Shown piece by piece: positions 42,831 to 50,858 of a stretch of DNA of 61,633 nt. Numbering within the stretch: the first letter of the stretch is position 1; each line of letters opens with the position of its first letter. The notes beneath the pieces were generated by a model, which saw nothing but the letters and a program-made list of their open reading frames with translations, was not told where the DNA came from and made no database searches. The DNA is taken from NCBI RefSeq assembly GCF_015670795.1, contig NZ_JADPCJ010000012.1, positions 1-61,633 of the forward strand. The letters run 5' to 3'. The stretch comes from Collinsella aerofaciens (GTDB lineage Bacteria > Actinomycetota > Coriobacteriia > Coriobacteriales > Coriobacteriaceae). Position numbers and translations under genes: made by a program.

Positions 42831-44249
42831 CTAACCTTCCTGCTCCTGATACTTCGAGATAAGGTCTCGGTACCAATACCAGCTCTTTTTGGGGGTGCGC
42901 TCCAGATTGTTCTCGAAGTCGATATGGACAAGTCCGTATCGTTTTTCGTAGCCGTTGATCCAGCTATACAGATCCATCGTCGACCAGAGGTAGTAACCCT
43001 CAACGCGCGCGCCGTCGCGCTTAGCCCTCATCATGTGCTCGATGAACTGGCCCAGAAGCTCGATGCGGTCATCATCGTGGATCATTCCGTCTGTGTCTGG
43101 TTGCTCATAGGCGCCATGTCCGTTTTCCGTAATAAAGATGCGGGGCGCGTCATAGCGCTCGTGGACATCCATGATGGTTGAATACATGCAACTTGGGAGT
43201 ATTTCGCGGCCCCATTTATTGCGGGGAACATTGCTGTCGCGGGCGCTTTCAAACAAGGGCGCAATGCATTTTCCTTCGACCCTTTTGCTCGAACTGCCCT
43301 TATTGTTCGCCGAAACGGCAAGCTCTCCACCGTGCCAGTCGGTTACATACTCTCGGCAATACACGTTGAGTCCAATAAAATCGACTTTACCGTCTCTGAA
43401 TTCTTTTACGTCATTTGGGGATCGATAGAGCGAGACGCCAAGTTTTTCAAGGATTTCGTCCATTTCTGGCGGCAGTTGACCCTGAAGCGCTGGTGCCAGA
43501 ATCATGCGATTGGCGAAAAAGTCTGCGTATCGAAATACGTCATCAGGGTGCTCGGTTGCCGGGTCGAGTTCGACAACGCCGCCATCGTGGACGGCGCCGA
43601 TGATGCCGTCGTAGCCCATTTGACGATATGCTCGGACTGCGAGTGCGCTTGCGCGCATCAGGTTGTACTGAAACTGCATGTACGACTGAACATCGAGCGA
43701 TCGATTGGGGGGATAGTTGCCCAACATGTTTACGCAGTAGCTGTAGAAATGCGGCTCGTTAACGGTAGCCCAGATTTTGACGCGGTCTCCAAAGCGCTCA
43801 AAGCAAATCTTGGCGTATTTGCAGAACCACTCTGCCATGTCGTTGTTCAGCCATCCGCCTTTGCAAGCAAGCGTGAATGGCAGATCGTAATGGAACAGCG
43901 TAACGTTGGGCTCTATGCCATTTTCGAGGCAGCAATCAATGACCCGATTATAAAAATCGATACCCTCTTCATTCACTTCGCCGATACCCGTGGGGATGAT
44001 TCGACTCCATGAAAGAGAGAAGCGATAGGTGTTTTGTCCGCCTTCTTTCATCATGCGGATATCTTCTTCATAGCGATGGTAGAAGTCGCAAGATACATCA
44101 CCGTCAACATGGTTGATGTTCTTATTGCTTGTGTGGCTAAAGAAATCCCACTCACCAAGGCCTTTGCCGTCTTCGTTCCAGGCACCCTCGCACTGATAAG
44201 ACGCCGTGGCGGAACCCCAGAGAAACGGCATGTTGTTCACGTTGCCCAT
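42831..44249 (-). CDS. GH1 (6-phospho-)beta-glucosidase
   Basis: A cytoplasmic retaining glycosidase of family GH1, here most likely acting on the phosphorylated sugar delivered by the adjacent PTS. The 472-residue protein has the N-terminal FLWGSATASYQCEGA, the acid/base Glu in TVNEPH, and the nucleophile Glu in ITENGHG. GGAAAGGGG lies 6 nt before ATG 44249, which is preferred over one 18 nt upstream. The gap to the PTS gene is 9 nt, so the two are one operon. Preference for phospho- over plain glucosides is inferred from context. Confidence 0.9.
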   Translation of the reverse strand: MGNVNNMPFLWGSATASYQCEGAWNEDGKGLGEWDFFSHTSNKNINHVDGDVSCDFYHRYEEDIRMMKEGGQNTYRFSLSWSRIIPTGIGEVNEEGIDFYNRVIDCCLENGIEPNVTLFHYDLPFTLACKGGWLNNDMAEWFCKYAKICFERFGDRVKIWATVNEPHFYSYCVNMLGNYPPNRSLDVQSYMQFQYNLMRASALAVRAYRQMGYDGIIGAVHDGGVVELDPATEHPDDVFRYADFFANRMILAPALQGQLPPEMDEILEKLGVSLYRSPNDVKEFRDGKVDFIGLNVYCREYVTDWHGGELAVSANNKGSSSKRVEGKCIAPLFESARDSNVPRNKWGREILPSCMYSTIMDVHERYDAPRIFITENGHGAYEQPDTDGMIHDDDRIELLGQFIEHMMRAKRDGARVEGYYLWSTMDLYSWINGYEKRYGLVHIDFENNLERTPKKSWYWYRDLISKYQEQEG

Positions 44250-44297
44250 GAATCCCCTTTCCATCACTCAAAACACGGTGGATACGTGTGGCGGAAT

Positions 44298-44358
44298 TAT
44301 GATTAAGATGACGTCAACTGATTTGAATCATAGGAGAACGACCAAAGCTGTTTGATTC
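44298..44358. promoter_or_regulatory. operator candidates between bgl and rpiR
   Basis: TTGAATCA (about 44328) and TGATTCAA (about 44351) are inverted repeats in the divergent region; ATGATT...AATCAT and TGACGTCA also occur. These are likely sites of the RpiR-type regulator. Confidence 0.45.
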
Positions 44359-44402
44359 AATAAATGAACCATGATTTCGAGGAGAGCGGAAAGAGGGATC
44401 AC

Positions 44403-45236
44403 GTGAATATCAATGACTTCGATGTGCTCAATCGCATTAGCTCCATCATCAACAGCGAGTTTGGGTCAAACGATGCCGCCATCGCTCGATATCTCATCGC
44501 TCACATTAGGCGTTCGAGCGAAATCAATGTTGCCGCAATAACCCGCGATGCATTCGTGACTCGTTCCGCTGTTCGTCGTTTCTGCAATCGATTGGGCTAC
44601 CAGTCTCTTAGCGATTTGAAAGAATCATTTACTCAGTCAGTCTTTCCAAGCGACTTAAGCCATCGAGAGGAGGAATTTGGCTACGAGGAGTACAGGGCAG
44701 AGCTCGACGTTCGCATGATCGAGATGTTCGCTGAGGTTGAAAGCGGCGTGTCCGATATCGCTATTAAGCATCTTGTCGACGAAATTGATGGCCATAAAAA
44801 CGTTGAAATCTGGTGCACCAATAATGTGAGCGCCAATCTCGTACGATTTCAGCAGGAAATGTTTTATGCGGGCAAGATAGTTCGCATAGTTGCTGGGGCT
44901 AACGTCGCGGAATTGAAAAACATGGGAGACGCTTCGCAGTCATTGATAATTCTCGTATCGGTCTCCGGGCTATTTGCGTCACAGGCGCGTGAGTATCTTG
45001 ATTGCCGTTCGGGCAGGAAGATTCTAATTACTGCGTTTAGCAACGATGACAAATCGAGGTCTTTTGACCGTGTATATCGTCTTGGTAATGCGGGAAACGG
45101 AATTGACCGACTCGGCGTTTATTCGAAATACGCCATGACTTATTTTTTCGACTTGCTATCGTCGTGTTACTTGAGTCGCTACCCCTGCACCAAGGGGGAG
45201 CCGCTCTATGGGTCTACTTTGGCCTGGCCCGAGTAG
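44403..45236 (+). CDS. MurR/RpiR family transcriptional regulator
   Basis: A sugar-responsive regulator with an N-terminal HTH_6 domain (about 5-80: IARYLIAHIRRSSEI, VTRSAVRRFCNRLGY) and a C-terminal SIS sugar-phosphate domain (about 115-265; SLIILVSVSGLF). The 277-residue form from GTG 44403 is chosen because AGAGGGA precedes it; an ATG 39 nt upstream has no ribosome site. It is divergent to the PTS-GH1 genes and probably controls them in response to the phosphorylated sugar. Confidence 0.86.
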   Translation: MNINDFDVLNRISSIINSEFGSNDAAIARYLIAHIRRSSEINVAAITRDAFVTRSAVRRFCNRLGYQSLSDLKESFTQSVFPSDLSHREEEFGYEEYRAELDVRMIEMFAEVESGVSDIAIKHLVDEIDGHKNVEIWCTNNVSANLVRFQQEMFYAGKIVRIVAGANVAELKNMGDASQSLIILVSVSGLFASQAREYLDCRSGRKILITAFSNDDKSRSFDRVYRLGNAGNGIDRLGVYSKYAMTYFFDLLSSCYLSRYPCTKGEPLYGSTLAWPE

Positions 45237-45271
45237 TTGCGGCTTTACAGTTCTCTCGCCTGGAGAATGAA

Positions 45272-45329
45272 CGTGGATAATCTGCCACTTTGGCCTTAGA
45301 GCCGCGCTAAAAGTGGGAGATAATCCACG
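45272..45329. repeat. CGTGGATAAT hairpin
   Basis: Left arm CGTGGATAATCTGCCACTTT (45272-45291) pairs with AAAGTGGGAGATAATCCACG (45310-45329) with two mismatches and an 18-nt loop. Its left flank GGAGAATGAACGTGGATAAT matches 41210-41229. Confidence 0.75.
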
Positions 45330-45548
45330 CTCGATCGTGGCGTGGAAGCCCCGATCTCGACCTATATATAGGTGCAAATAAGCTGGTATCGAAGTTCGAT
45401 ACTGAAGGTGTACTCCACTACAGCAAAGTGTTACCTTGGGAAACGTCACCTCAGTATCCAAAACCACCGTCCTTCATATCCAAACTCAATAAAACCGCAG
45501 GTCACGGCTATATAGATACGCCCGGCACCGTGTATCTAGAGGTTTTCG

Positions 45549-45578
45549 TTGACAGCCCCCAAGGTGGCATCGTATTAT
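45549..45578 (+). promoter_or_regulatory. promoter of the tRNA-Tyr-Thr-Met cluster
   Basis: TTGACA (45549-45554), 18-nt spacer, TATTAT (45573-45578). The block GAGGTTTTCGTTGACAGC is shared, with one change, with the rpmG promoter. Confidence 0.75.
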
Positions 45579-45640
45579 CTTCTTCGTTCGCGGGGGCGGC
45601 GGTCCAAAAGACCAAAGGACCTGCGGATACTTGAACGATT

Positions 45641-45722
45641 GGGAGTTTGCCCGAGTGGTTAATGGGGACGGGCTGTAAACCCGTTGGCTCTGCCTACATA
45701 GGTTCGAATCCTATAGCTCCCA
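45641..45722 (+). tRNA. tRNA-Tyr (GTA)
   Basis: Class-II tRNA with a long variable arm; anticodon loop CTGTAAA (GTA), T-arm AGGTTCGAATCCT. CCA is not encoded (ACCC follows), unlike its neighbours. Confidence 0.94.
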
Positions 45723-45732
45723 CCCGTCAAGT

Positions 45733-45808
45733 GCCTGTATAGCTCAGTCGGTAGAGCACTTCGTTGGTAACGAAGAGGTCACCAGTTCAAGTCTGGTTGC
45801 AGGCTCCA
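45733..45808 (+). tRNA. tRNA-Thr (GGT)
   Basis: Acceptor GCCTGTA/TGCAGGC, anticodon stem CTTCG/CGAAG with loop TTGGTAA (GGT), CCA encoded. Confidence 0.95.
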
Positions 45809-45811
45809 TCC

Positions 45812-45888
45812 GGCGGTGTAGCTCAGTTGGTTAGAGCACACGGTTCATACCCGTGGCGTCACTGGTTCGAATCCAGTCACCGCTACCA
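45812..45888 (+). tRNA. tRNA-Met (CAT), elongator type
   Basis: Anticodon stem CACGG/CCGTG with loop TTCATAC, CCA encoded. It lacks the three G-C pairs of initiators. A lysidine-modified Ile2 identity cannot be excluded. Confidence 0.85.
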
Positions 45889-45898
45889 TAGGTAACAC

Positions 45899-45940
45899 GG
45901 TGGCTTCTCAATAGTATGTTGAGAGGCCACTATGGTATAA
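45899..45940 (+). promoter_or_regulatory. hairpin and extended -10 before tuf
   Basis: GTGGCTTCTCA...TGAGAGGCCAC (45899-45925) forms a hairpin without T-run, followed by TGGTATAAA, an extended -10 at about 45932-45940. tuf may be read both from here and from the tRNA promoter. Confidence 0.5.
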
Positions 45941-45984
45941 AGGCAAAGTCCCGTCCGGGGACGACCTGTTAAGAGGAGGGCTTT

Positions 45985-47175
45985 ATGGCCAAAGAGAAGT
46001 TTGAGCGCACTAAGCCGCATGTTAACATCGGCACCATTGGTCACGTCGACCACGGCAAGACCACGCTGACCGCTGCCATCACCAAGGTTCTCTCCGAGAC
46101 CGAGGGCTGCAAGGCTGACTTCACTGCGTTCGAGAACATCGACAAGGCTCCCGAGGAGCGCGAGCGCGGCATTACGATTTCCGTCTCCCACGTTGAGTAC
46201 GAGACCGCTGCCCGTCACTACGCTCACGTTGACTGCCCGGGCCACGCTGACTACGTCAAGAACATGATCTCCGGTGCTGCTCAGATGGACGGCGCTATCC
46301 TGGTCATCGCCGCTACCGACGGCCCCATGGCTCAGACCCGCGAGCACATCCTGCTCGCCCGTCAGGTCGGCGTTCCCTACATCGTCGTCTTCCTGAACAA
46401 GTGCGACATGGTCGACGATGACGAGCTCATCGACCTCGTCGAGATGGAGACCCGTGAGCTCCTCTCCGAGTACGATTTCCCCGGCGACGACATCCCCGTC
46501 ATCCGTGGTTCCGCTCTGGGCGCTCTCGAGGGCGACGCCAAGTGGATGGACGCTATCCGCGAGCTCATGAAGGCCGTCGACGAGTACATCCCGACGCCTG
46601 CTCGTAACAACGACCTCCCGTTCCTGATGGCCGTTGAGGACGTTATGACCATCTCCGGCCGTGGTACCGTTGCTACCGGCCGTGTCGAGCGCGGTGAGCT
46701 CAAGCTCAACGAGCCCGTCGAGATCGTCGGCATCAAGGATACCCAGAACACCGTCGTTACCGGTATCGAGATGTTCCGTAAGTCCATGGACTTCTGCGAG
46801 GCTGGCGACAACGTCGGTCTGCTGCTCCGCGGCATCAAGCGCGAGGACATCGAGCGCGGCCAGGTTCTCTGCAAGCCCGGTTCGGTTACCCCGCACACCA
46901 AGTTCACCGGTGAGATCTACGTTCTGACCAAGGAGGAGGGCGGCCGTCACACCCCGTTCTTCGATGGTTATCGTCCTCAGTTCTACTTCCGTACCACCGA
47001 CGTTACCGGTACGGTCAAGCTCCCCGAGGGCACCGAGATGGCTATGCCTGGTGACCACATCACCATCGAGGGCGACCTCATCCACCCGATCGCCATGGAG
47101 GAGGGCCTGCGCTTCGCTATCCGCGAGGGTGGCCACACCGTCGGTTCGGGCATCGTCTCCACGATCATTGAGTAA
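45985..47175 (+). CDS. tuf: elongation factor Tu
   Basis: EF-Tu delivers aminoacyl-tRNA to the ribosome. The 396-residue protein has the GTPase motifs GHVDHGKT (19-26), DCPGH and NKCD, the switch region RERGITI, and two beta-barrel domains ending in TVGSGIV. AGAGGAGG precedes the ATG. Codon use is strongly biased toward C/G-ending optimal codons, as expected for a highly expressed gene. It follows a Tyr-Thr-Met tRNA cluster, as in the classical tRNA-tufB arrangement. Confidence 0.98.
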   Translation: MAKEKFERTKPHVNIGTIGHVDHGKTTLTAAITKVLSETEGCKADFTAFENIDKAPEERERGITISVSHVEYETAARHYAHVDCPGHADYVKNMISGAAQMDGAILVIAATDGPMAQTREHILLARQVGVPYIVVFLNKCDMVDDDELIDLVEMETRELLSEYDFPGDDIPVIRGSALGALEGDAKWMDAIRELMKAVDEYIPTPARNNDLPFLMAVEDVMTISGRGTVATGRVERGELKLNEPVEIVGIKDTQNTVVTGIEMFRKSMDFCEAGDNVGLLLRGIKREDIERGQVLCKPGSVTPHTKFTGEIYVLTKEEGGRHTPFFDGYRPQFYFRTTDVTGTVKLPEGTEMAMPGDHITIEGDLIHPIAMEEGLRFAIREGGHTVGSGIVSTIIE

Positions 47176-47202
47176 ATTAGCTCTTTGATATAGCTGACTT
47201 AG

Positions 47203-47241
47203 AGAACCCGGCACTTATATGGGTGCCGGGTTCTTTTCTGC
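47203..47241 (+). terminator. tuf terminator
   Basis: AGAACCCGGCAC and GTGCCGGGTTCT pair around an 8-nt loop; TTTTCT follows. Confidence 0.9.
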
Positions 47242-47379
47242 AATGGATATTGAGCCGTTGCTGGTGTCGAGAGGATCGATAATGGTCCTGGATGCACCGT
47301 CGATTAGCTCTCGATGGCTTCATTGATGTGTTCCAAATATGAATGGATCCACCGAGAACCAATTGACTCGAGGTTTTCA

Positions 47380-47409
47380 TTGACAGCACTTACGTGGAGC
47401 TGATAAAGT
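47380..47409 (+). promoter_or_regulatory. promoter of rpmG-tRNA-Trp
   Basis: TTGACA (47380-47385) with a -10 near GATAAAGT (47402-47409), preceded by GAGGTTTTCA as in the tRNA-cluster promoter. Confidence 0.65.
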
Positions 47410-47454
47410 AACAACTCGTGCCCGTACGGGGCGGAAATGAAAGGTTCAGGATAC

Positions 47455-47604
47455 ATGCGTACTCTAGTTACTCTTGCGTGCACTGAGTGCAAGCGCCGCA
47501 ACTATACGACCACCAAGAACAAGTCGACCATGCCTGATCGTATGGAGATCAAGAAGTATTGCCCCTGGTGCCGTCACCACACGCTGCACAAAGAGACTCG
47601 CTAG
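47455..47604 (+). CDS. rpmG: 50S ribosomal protein L33
   Basis: A 49-residue zinc-ribbon ribosomal protein: it begins [17 protein letters not shown] and ends with [14 protein letters not shown], giving two CxxC pairs, so this is the zinc-binding form. ATG after GAAAGG. It is followed by tRNA-Trp, secE and nusG, the standard order of this neighbourhood. Confidence 0.95.
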   Translation: MRTLVTLACTECKRRNYTTTKNKSTMPDRMEIKKYCPWCRHHTLHKETR

Positions 47605-47617
47605 TCTCTAGTCACAT

Positions 47618-47693
47618 ACGCCAGTAGTTCAATTGGTAGAGCATCGGTCTCCAAAACCGAGTGTTGAGGGTTCGAGTCCTTCCTGGCGTGCCA
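47618..47693 (+). tRNA. tRNA-Trp (CCA)
   Basis: Acceptor ACGCCAG/CTGGCGT, anticodon loop CTCCAAA (CCA), T-arm GGGTTCGAGTCCT, encoded CCA. It lies between rpmG and secE, as in many bacteria. Confidence 0.95.
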
Positions 47694-47701
47694 GTCATTA
47701 T

Positions 47702-47732
47702 TCCGTAAGCTCCCACTTGGGGGCTTACGGTT
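47702..47732 (+). terminator. hairpin after tRNA-Trp
   Basis: CCGTAAGCTCCC and GGGGGCTTACGG pair with a 3-4-nt loop; TTTACT follows. Possibly partial, since secE begins 40 nt later. Confidence 0.65.
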
Positions 47733-47769
47733 TACTCATGTATAAGCGCATTGCGCGGAGGTAACCCAA

Positions 47770-48108
47770 ATGGCCAACAAGAAGAACAAGAAGAAGGCTC
47801 AGCAGCCGGCACCTGCCAACAAAGCTGCCGCCAACTCCAAGGTTGAGGCCAAGAAGGCCGTTGCCAAGAAGAACGAGAAGGCTGCGAAGTCCAAGAAGAA
47901 CGAGAAGCCTGGTTTCTTCGCCCGCACCAAGAAGTATTTCGCTTCGGTCAAGTCCGAGATGAAGCGTGTCACGTGGCCCGATAAGAAGGAGCTCGTGAAC
48001 TACTCGGTTGTTGTTTGCGCTTCTCTGATCGTCGTCGGCGTCGTCATCGCTCTGCTCGATGCTGGCTTTGGCGAGGCTCTTGCTCTGTTCTCTGGATTGA
48101 GGGGCTAA
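47770..48108 (+). CDS. secE: preprotein translocase subunit SecE
   Basis: SecE clamps SecY in the Sec channel. The 112-residue protein has a Lys/Ala-rich cytoplasmic tail of about 50 residues, the amphipathic hinge FFARTKKYFASVKSEMKRVTWP, here given only as a landmark from residue 49, and one membrane helix (about 80-100). GCGGAGG precedes the ATG, and nusG starts 3 nt after the stop. Confidence 0.94.
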   Translation: MANKKNKKKAQQPAPANKAAANSKVEAKKAVAKKNEKAAKSKKNEKPGFFARTKKYFASVKSEMKRVTWPDKKELVNYSVVVCASLIVVGVVIALLDAGFGEALALFSGLRG

Positions 48109-48111
48109 ACC

Positions 48112-48648
48112 ATGTCTAAGCGTTGGTACGTCGTTCACACTTACTCTGGATACGAGAACCGCGTTAAGTCCGATCTCGAGCATCGCATCGAGACTATGGG
48201 CATGCAGGACCGTATCTTTGATATCGAGATTCCTATGGAGCGCGTCACCGAGATTAAAGAGGGTGGCAAGCGTGAGACCAAGGATTCCAAGATCTTCCCG
48301 GGTTATGTCCTGGTCCGCATGGAGATGGATGACGATGCTTGGACGTGTGTTCGTAACACGCCTGGCGTCACCGGTTTCCTAGGCGGCAACGGCAAGCCCG
48401 CTCCGCTTTCCCGCGACGAGTACAACAAGATGACTCGTCGTCCCGGTAAGGGCGATTCGCCCAAGCGCACCTCGGTTGATATTGAGGTCGGTACGTCCGT
48501 CCGCGTCACCGATGGCCCGCTTACCGACTTTGATGGCAAGGTCTCCGAGGTTAACACCGAGGCTGGCAAGCTCAAGGTCACGCTGATGATCTTTGGCCGC
48601 GAGACGCCGGTCGAGCTCGACTTTAACCAGGTCGCTGTCATCGCTTAA
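48112..48648 (+). CDS. nusG: transcription termination/antitermination factor NusG
   Basis: NusG links RNA polymerase to Rho or the ribosome. The 178-residue protein has the NGN domain (about 1-110; [24 protein letters not shown]) and the KOW domain ([15 protein letters not shown]). It is coupled to secE. Length is typical without the inserts seen in some actinobacteria. Confidence 0.96.
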   Translation: MSKRWYVVHTYSGYENRVKSDLEHRIETMGMQDRIFDIEIPMERVTEIKEGGKRETKDSKIFPGYVLVRMEMDDDAWTCVRNTPGVTGFLGGNGKPAPLSRDEYNKMTRRPGKGDSPKRTSVDIEVGTSVRVTDGPLTDFDGKVSEVNTEAGKLKVTLMIFGRETPVELDFNQVAVIA

Positions 48649-48768
48649 GTTTTCGTCCGTTCGCGCGAGCGTGCTTCTTCTGTGACTGCTCATCTCAGGA
48701 GTGCTTCTAACACGTGCGTGCTTACGATATAGCAAGTACTTCACACTCGTGATTCGAAAGGAATGACC

Positions 48769-49197
48769 ATGGCTGAGAAGAAGGTTGCCAACGTCATTAA
48801 GCTCCAGATTCCTGCTGGTGCAGCAAACCCCGCTCCTCCCGTCGGCCCCGCCCTGGGCGCTGCTGGCGTGAACATCATGCAGTTCTGCCAGGCCTTTAAC
48901 GCCGAGACGCAGGACAAGAAGGGTGACATCATCCCCGTTGAGATCTCTGTCTACGAGGACAAGTCCTTCTCCTTCATCACCAAGACCCCGCCGGCGGCTC
49001 ACCTTATCAAGAAGGAGCTGAACCTCAAGTCTGGTTCCGCTAAGCCCCAGGCTGACAAGGTTGGTCAGCTCTCCCAGGAGCAGCTCACCAAGATCGCCGA
49101 GATCAAGATGCCGGACCTCAATGCCAACGACATTGACGCCGCCAAGAAGATCATCGCCGGTACCGCCCGTTCCATGGGCGTCACCATCGCTGAGTAG
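48769..49197 (+). CDS. rplK: 50S ribosomal protein L11
   Basis: L11 forms part of the GTPase centre of the large subunit. The 142-residue protein has the Pro-rich linker [20 protein letters not shown] and the RNA-binding C-terminal domain with [14 protein letters not shown] lies 6 nt before ATG 48769; an ATG 6 nt upstream overlaps the ribosome site and is less likely. A -10-like GATATAG at about 48727 suggests a promoter in the 120-nt gap after nusG. Confidence 0.97.
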   Translation: MAEKKVANVIKLQIPAGAANPAPPVGPALGAAGVNIMQFCQAFNAETQDKKGDIIPVEISVYEDKSFSFITKTPPAAHLIKKELNLKSGSAKPQADKVGQLSQEQLTKIAEIKMPDLNANDIDAAKKIIAGTARSMGVTIAE

Positions 49198-49271
49198 CGA
49201 TTTCTTATGGTAACGGCGGGTGCTCCGACCGGGGCGCCCGTTAAATGTGTGCAATAGGGCACACGATACGA

Positions 49272-49301
49272 TGTGGGAGGGCTCACGCCCGTTTAACCAC
49301 A
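49272..49301 (+). promoter_or_regulatory. candidate L1 autoregulatory hairpin in the rplA leader
   Basis: TGTGG (49272-49276) pairs with CCACA (49297-49301), and GGGC (49279-49282) with GCCC (49287-49290). They are separated by an asymmetric internal loop (GA opposite GTTTAA). It ends in the Shine-Dalgarno AGGAGG. The shape resembles L1-binding mRNA elements. Confidence 0.4.
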
Positions 49302-49314
49302 GGAGGTAATGCAC

Positions 49315-50022
49315 ATGGCTAAGCATGGTAAGAGCTATAACGCCGCTGCCGAGAAGATCGACCGCGCCACGCTCTACACCCCCCTTCAGGCTGCCAAGCT
49401 CATCAAGGAGCTCGACACCGCCAAGTTCGACGAGACCGTCGAGGCTCACTTCCGTCTGGGCATCGATACTCGTAAGGCTGACCAGAACATCCGTGGTTCC
49501 ATCTCCCTGCCCCACGGCACCGGCAAGACCGTTCGTGTTGCCGTCTTCGCCGAGGGCGAGAAGGCCCGTGAGGCTGAGGCTGCCGGCGCCGACATCATCG
49601 GTTCCGACGAGCTCGTCGCCCAGATTCAGAAGGGCGAGATCAACTTCGACGCCGCTATCGCTACGCCGAACATGATGGCCAAGGTTGGCCGCATCGGTAA
49701 GATCCTTGGTCCCCGTGGCCTCATGCCGAACCCCAAGCTCGGCACCGTGACCATGGACGTCGCCAAGATGGTCTCCGAGCTCAAGGCTGGCCGCGTTGAG
49801 TACCGCGCCGACCGCTACGGCATCTGCCACGTGCCCCTGGGCAAGAAGTCCTTCTCTGAGCAGCAGCTCGTCGAGAACTACGCTGCCCTGTACACCGAGA
49901 TTCTGCGCGTCAAGCCCTCTTCTGCTAAGGGCAAGTACGTCAAGTCCATCTCCGTGTCTTCCACCATGGGCCCTGGCGTCAAGGTCGATCCCGCTGTCCA
50001 GCGTGACTTCCTGGCTGAGTAA
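49315..50022 (+). CDS. rplA: 50S ribosomal protein L1
   Basis: L1 builds the mobile stalk at the E site and, in many bacteria, represses its own mRNA. The 235-residue protein shows [20 protein letters not shown] in its first domain and [15 protein letters not shown] in the second. AGGAGG lies 8 nt before ATG 49315; an ATG 6 nt upstream is too close. The operon stops here: rplJ and rplL, which usually follow, are replaced by minus-strand genes. Confidence 0.97.
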   Translation: MAKHGKSYNAAAEKIDRATLYTPLQAAKLIKELDTAKFDETVEAHFRLGIDTRKADQNIRGSISLPHGTGKTVRVAVFAEGEKAREAEAAGADIIGSDELVAQIQKGEINFDAAIATPNMMAKVGRIGKILGPRGLMPNPKLGTVTMDVAKMVSELKAGRVEYRADRYGICHVPLGKKSFSEQQLVENYAALYTEILRVKPSSAKGKYVKSISVSSTMGPGVKVDPAVQRDFLAE

Positions 50023-50059
50023 CTGCTAGTTACTGCCTGAGCAAAGCAAGCATTGCTAA

Positions 50060-50096
50060 AGAAACCCGGTTCTGTCTCGTGCAGGACCGGGTTTCT
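50060..50096. terminator. rplA terminator
   Basis: GAAACCCGGTTCTG and CAGGACCGGGTTTC pair along 14 bp with one G-T around a 7-nt loop; only a short T-stretch follows. Confidence 0.75.
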
Positions 50097-50113
50097 TGCT
50101 ATCGCGTCAAAAG

Positions 50114-50150
50114 CACCACAAAGGGGACAGTGTCCTCTTTGTGGTGGTTA
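50114..50150 (-). repeat. GGGACAG-type palindrome at the phosphoesterase stop
   Basis: CACCACAAAGGGGACA (50114-50129) and TGTCCTCTTTGTGGTG (50131-50146) pair with one mismatch around a single G. On the minus strand it begins 1 nt after the TAA stop (50150-50148). Confidence 0.8.
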
Positions 50151-50858
50151 CCAGGGTGTTCTGGCCGTTGAGGGCTCGATGGCTTCGTGGCGTTTGAGCT
50201 CGCGGCGCATGGTTTGCGAGTTGAGCCAGGCTGCCTGCCAGCCACGGATGGGGTAGCGCGCTTCGTCGAGCTCAAACTGCGTATAGCCGCAGGCGTTGAT
50301 AATCGTCGTCCCGCACGCGTGTTGCCGCTCGCGCTGAAAATCGGGACCGTAGCTCTGGTGCACATGCCCGTGCACCATGTAGTCGGGTCTCCAAGACTCA
50401 AGCGCTGTGTTAAAGCATTCGAATCCTCGATGTGGCAGATCATCCAGATCGCCCATGCCGGCGGCGGGCGCATGGGTCAGCAGGATGTCGCAGCCGCCGA
50501 CCATCTTCACTTTGTGTGACAGCTTGCGCACGCGCTTGGCCATCTCGCGCTCGGTGTACATGTTGGCGCCATCTCGGTAGCGCATGGAGCCGCCAAGCCC
50601 CGCAATGCGGACGCCTCGATACACGTACACGGTGTCTTCGACGCAGATACAGCCGCCCGGTGCATGACGTGCGTAGCGGTCATCGTGATTGCCGCGCACG
50701 TAGATGAGCGGTTTGTTGATGACCGTGACCAAAAACTCAAGATAATCCGGGTCCAGATCGCCAGCGGACAAAATCAGGTCGACACCTTCAAAACGCTCCT
50801 TGCGAAAGCACTCCCATAGGCATCGTTCTTCGGTATCGGCTATGGCAAGGATTTTCAT
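50148..50858 (-). CDS. calcineurin-like metallophosphoesterase
   Basis: A 236-residue cytoplasmic phosphoesterase with the dimetal motifs LAIADTEE (the usual D-x-H reads D-T-E), SAGDLD, VRGNHDDR, THAPAAG and HGHVH. The first motif lacks its usual His, which may alter metal binding or shift that role. The nearest relatives are YfcE/MJ0936-type phosphodiesterases; the substrate is unknown. Its start overlaps the stop of the BMP-domain gene by 4 nt, so the two are translated together and may work on the same signal. Confidence 0.82.
   Translation of the reverse strand: MKILAIADTEERCLWECFRKERFEGVDLILSAGDLDPDYLEFLVTVINKPLIYVRGNHDDRYARHAPGGCICVEDTVYVYRGVRIAGLGGSMRYRDGANMYTEREMAKRVRKLSHKVKMVGGCDILLTHAPAAGMGDLDDLPHRGFECFNTALESWRPDYMVHGHVHQSYGPDFQRERQHACGTTIINACGYTQFELDEARYPIRGWQAAWLNSQTMRRELKRHEAIEPSTARTPW

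Larger units (their letters stand above)
45237..45640. other. gene-free repeat and promoter region before the tRNA cluster
   Basis: It contains the CGTGGATAAT hairpin, the palindromes CCTATATATAGG (45361-45372) and GTATCGAA-G-TTCGATAC (45386-45402), and the tRNA promoter. A 68-codon open frame across it is not credible as a gene. Confidence 0.65.

Noticed and set aside
40813..45240. Integration of an island at tRNA-Thr
   Set aside because: No direct repeat of the tRNA 3' end and no integrase were seen; the flanking repeats found are unrelated to the tRNA.
45428..45634. 68-codon open frame before the tRNA cluster
   Set aside because: It overlaps the tRNA promoter and lacks a ribosome site and any homology signal.
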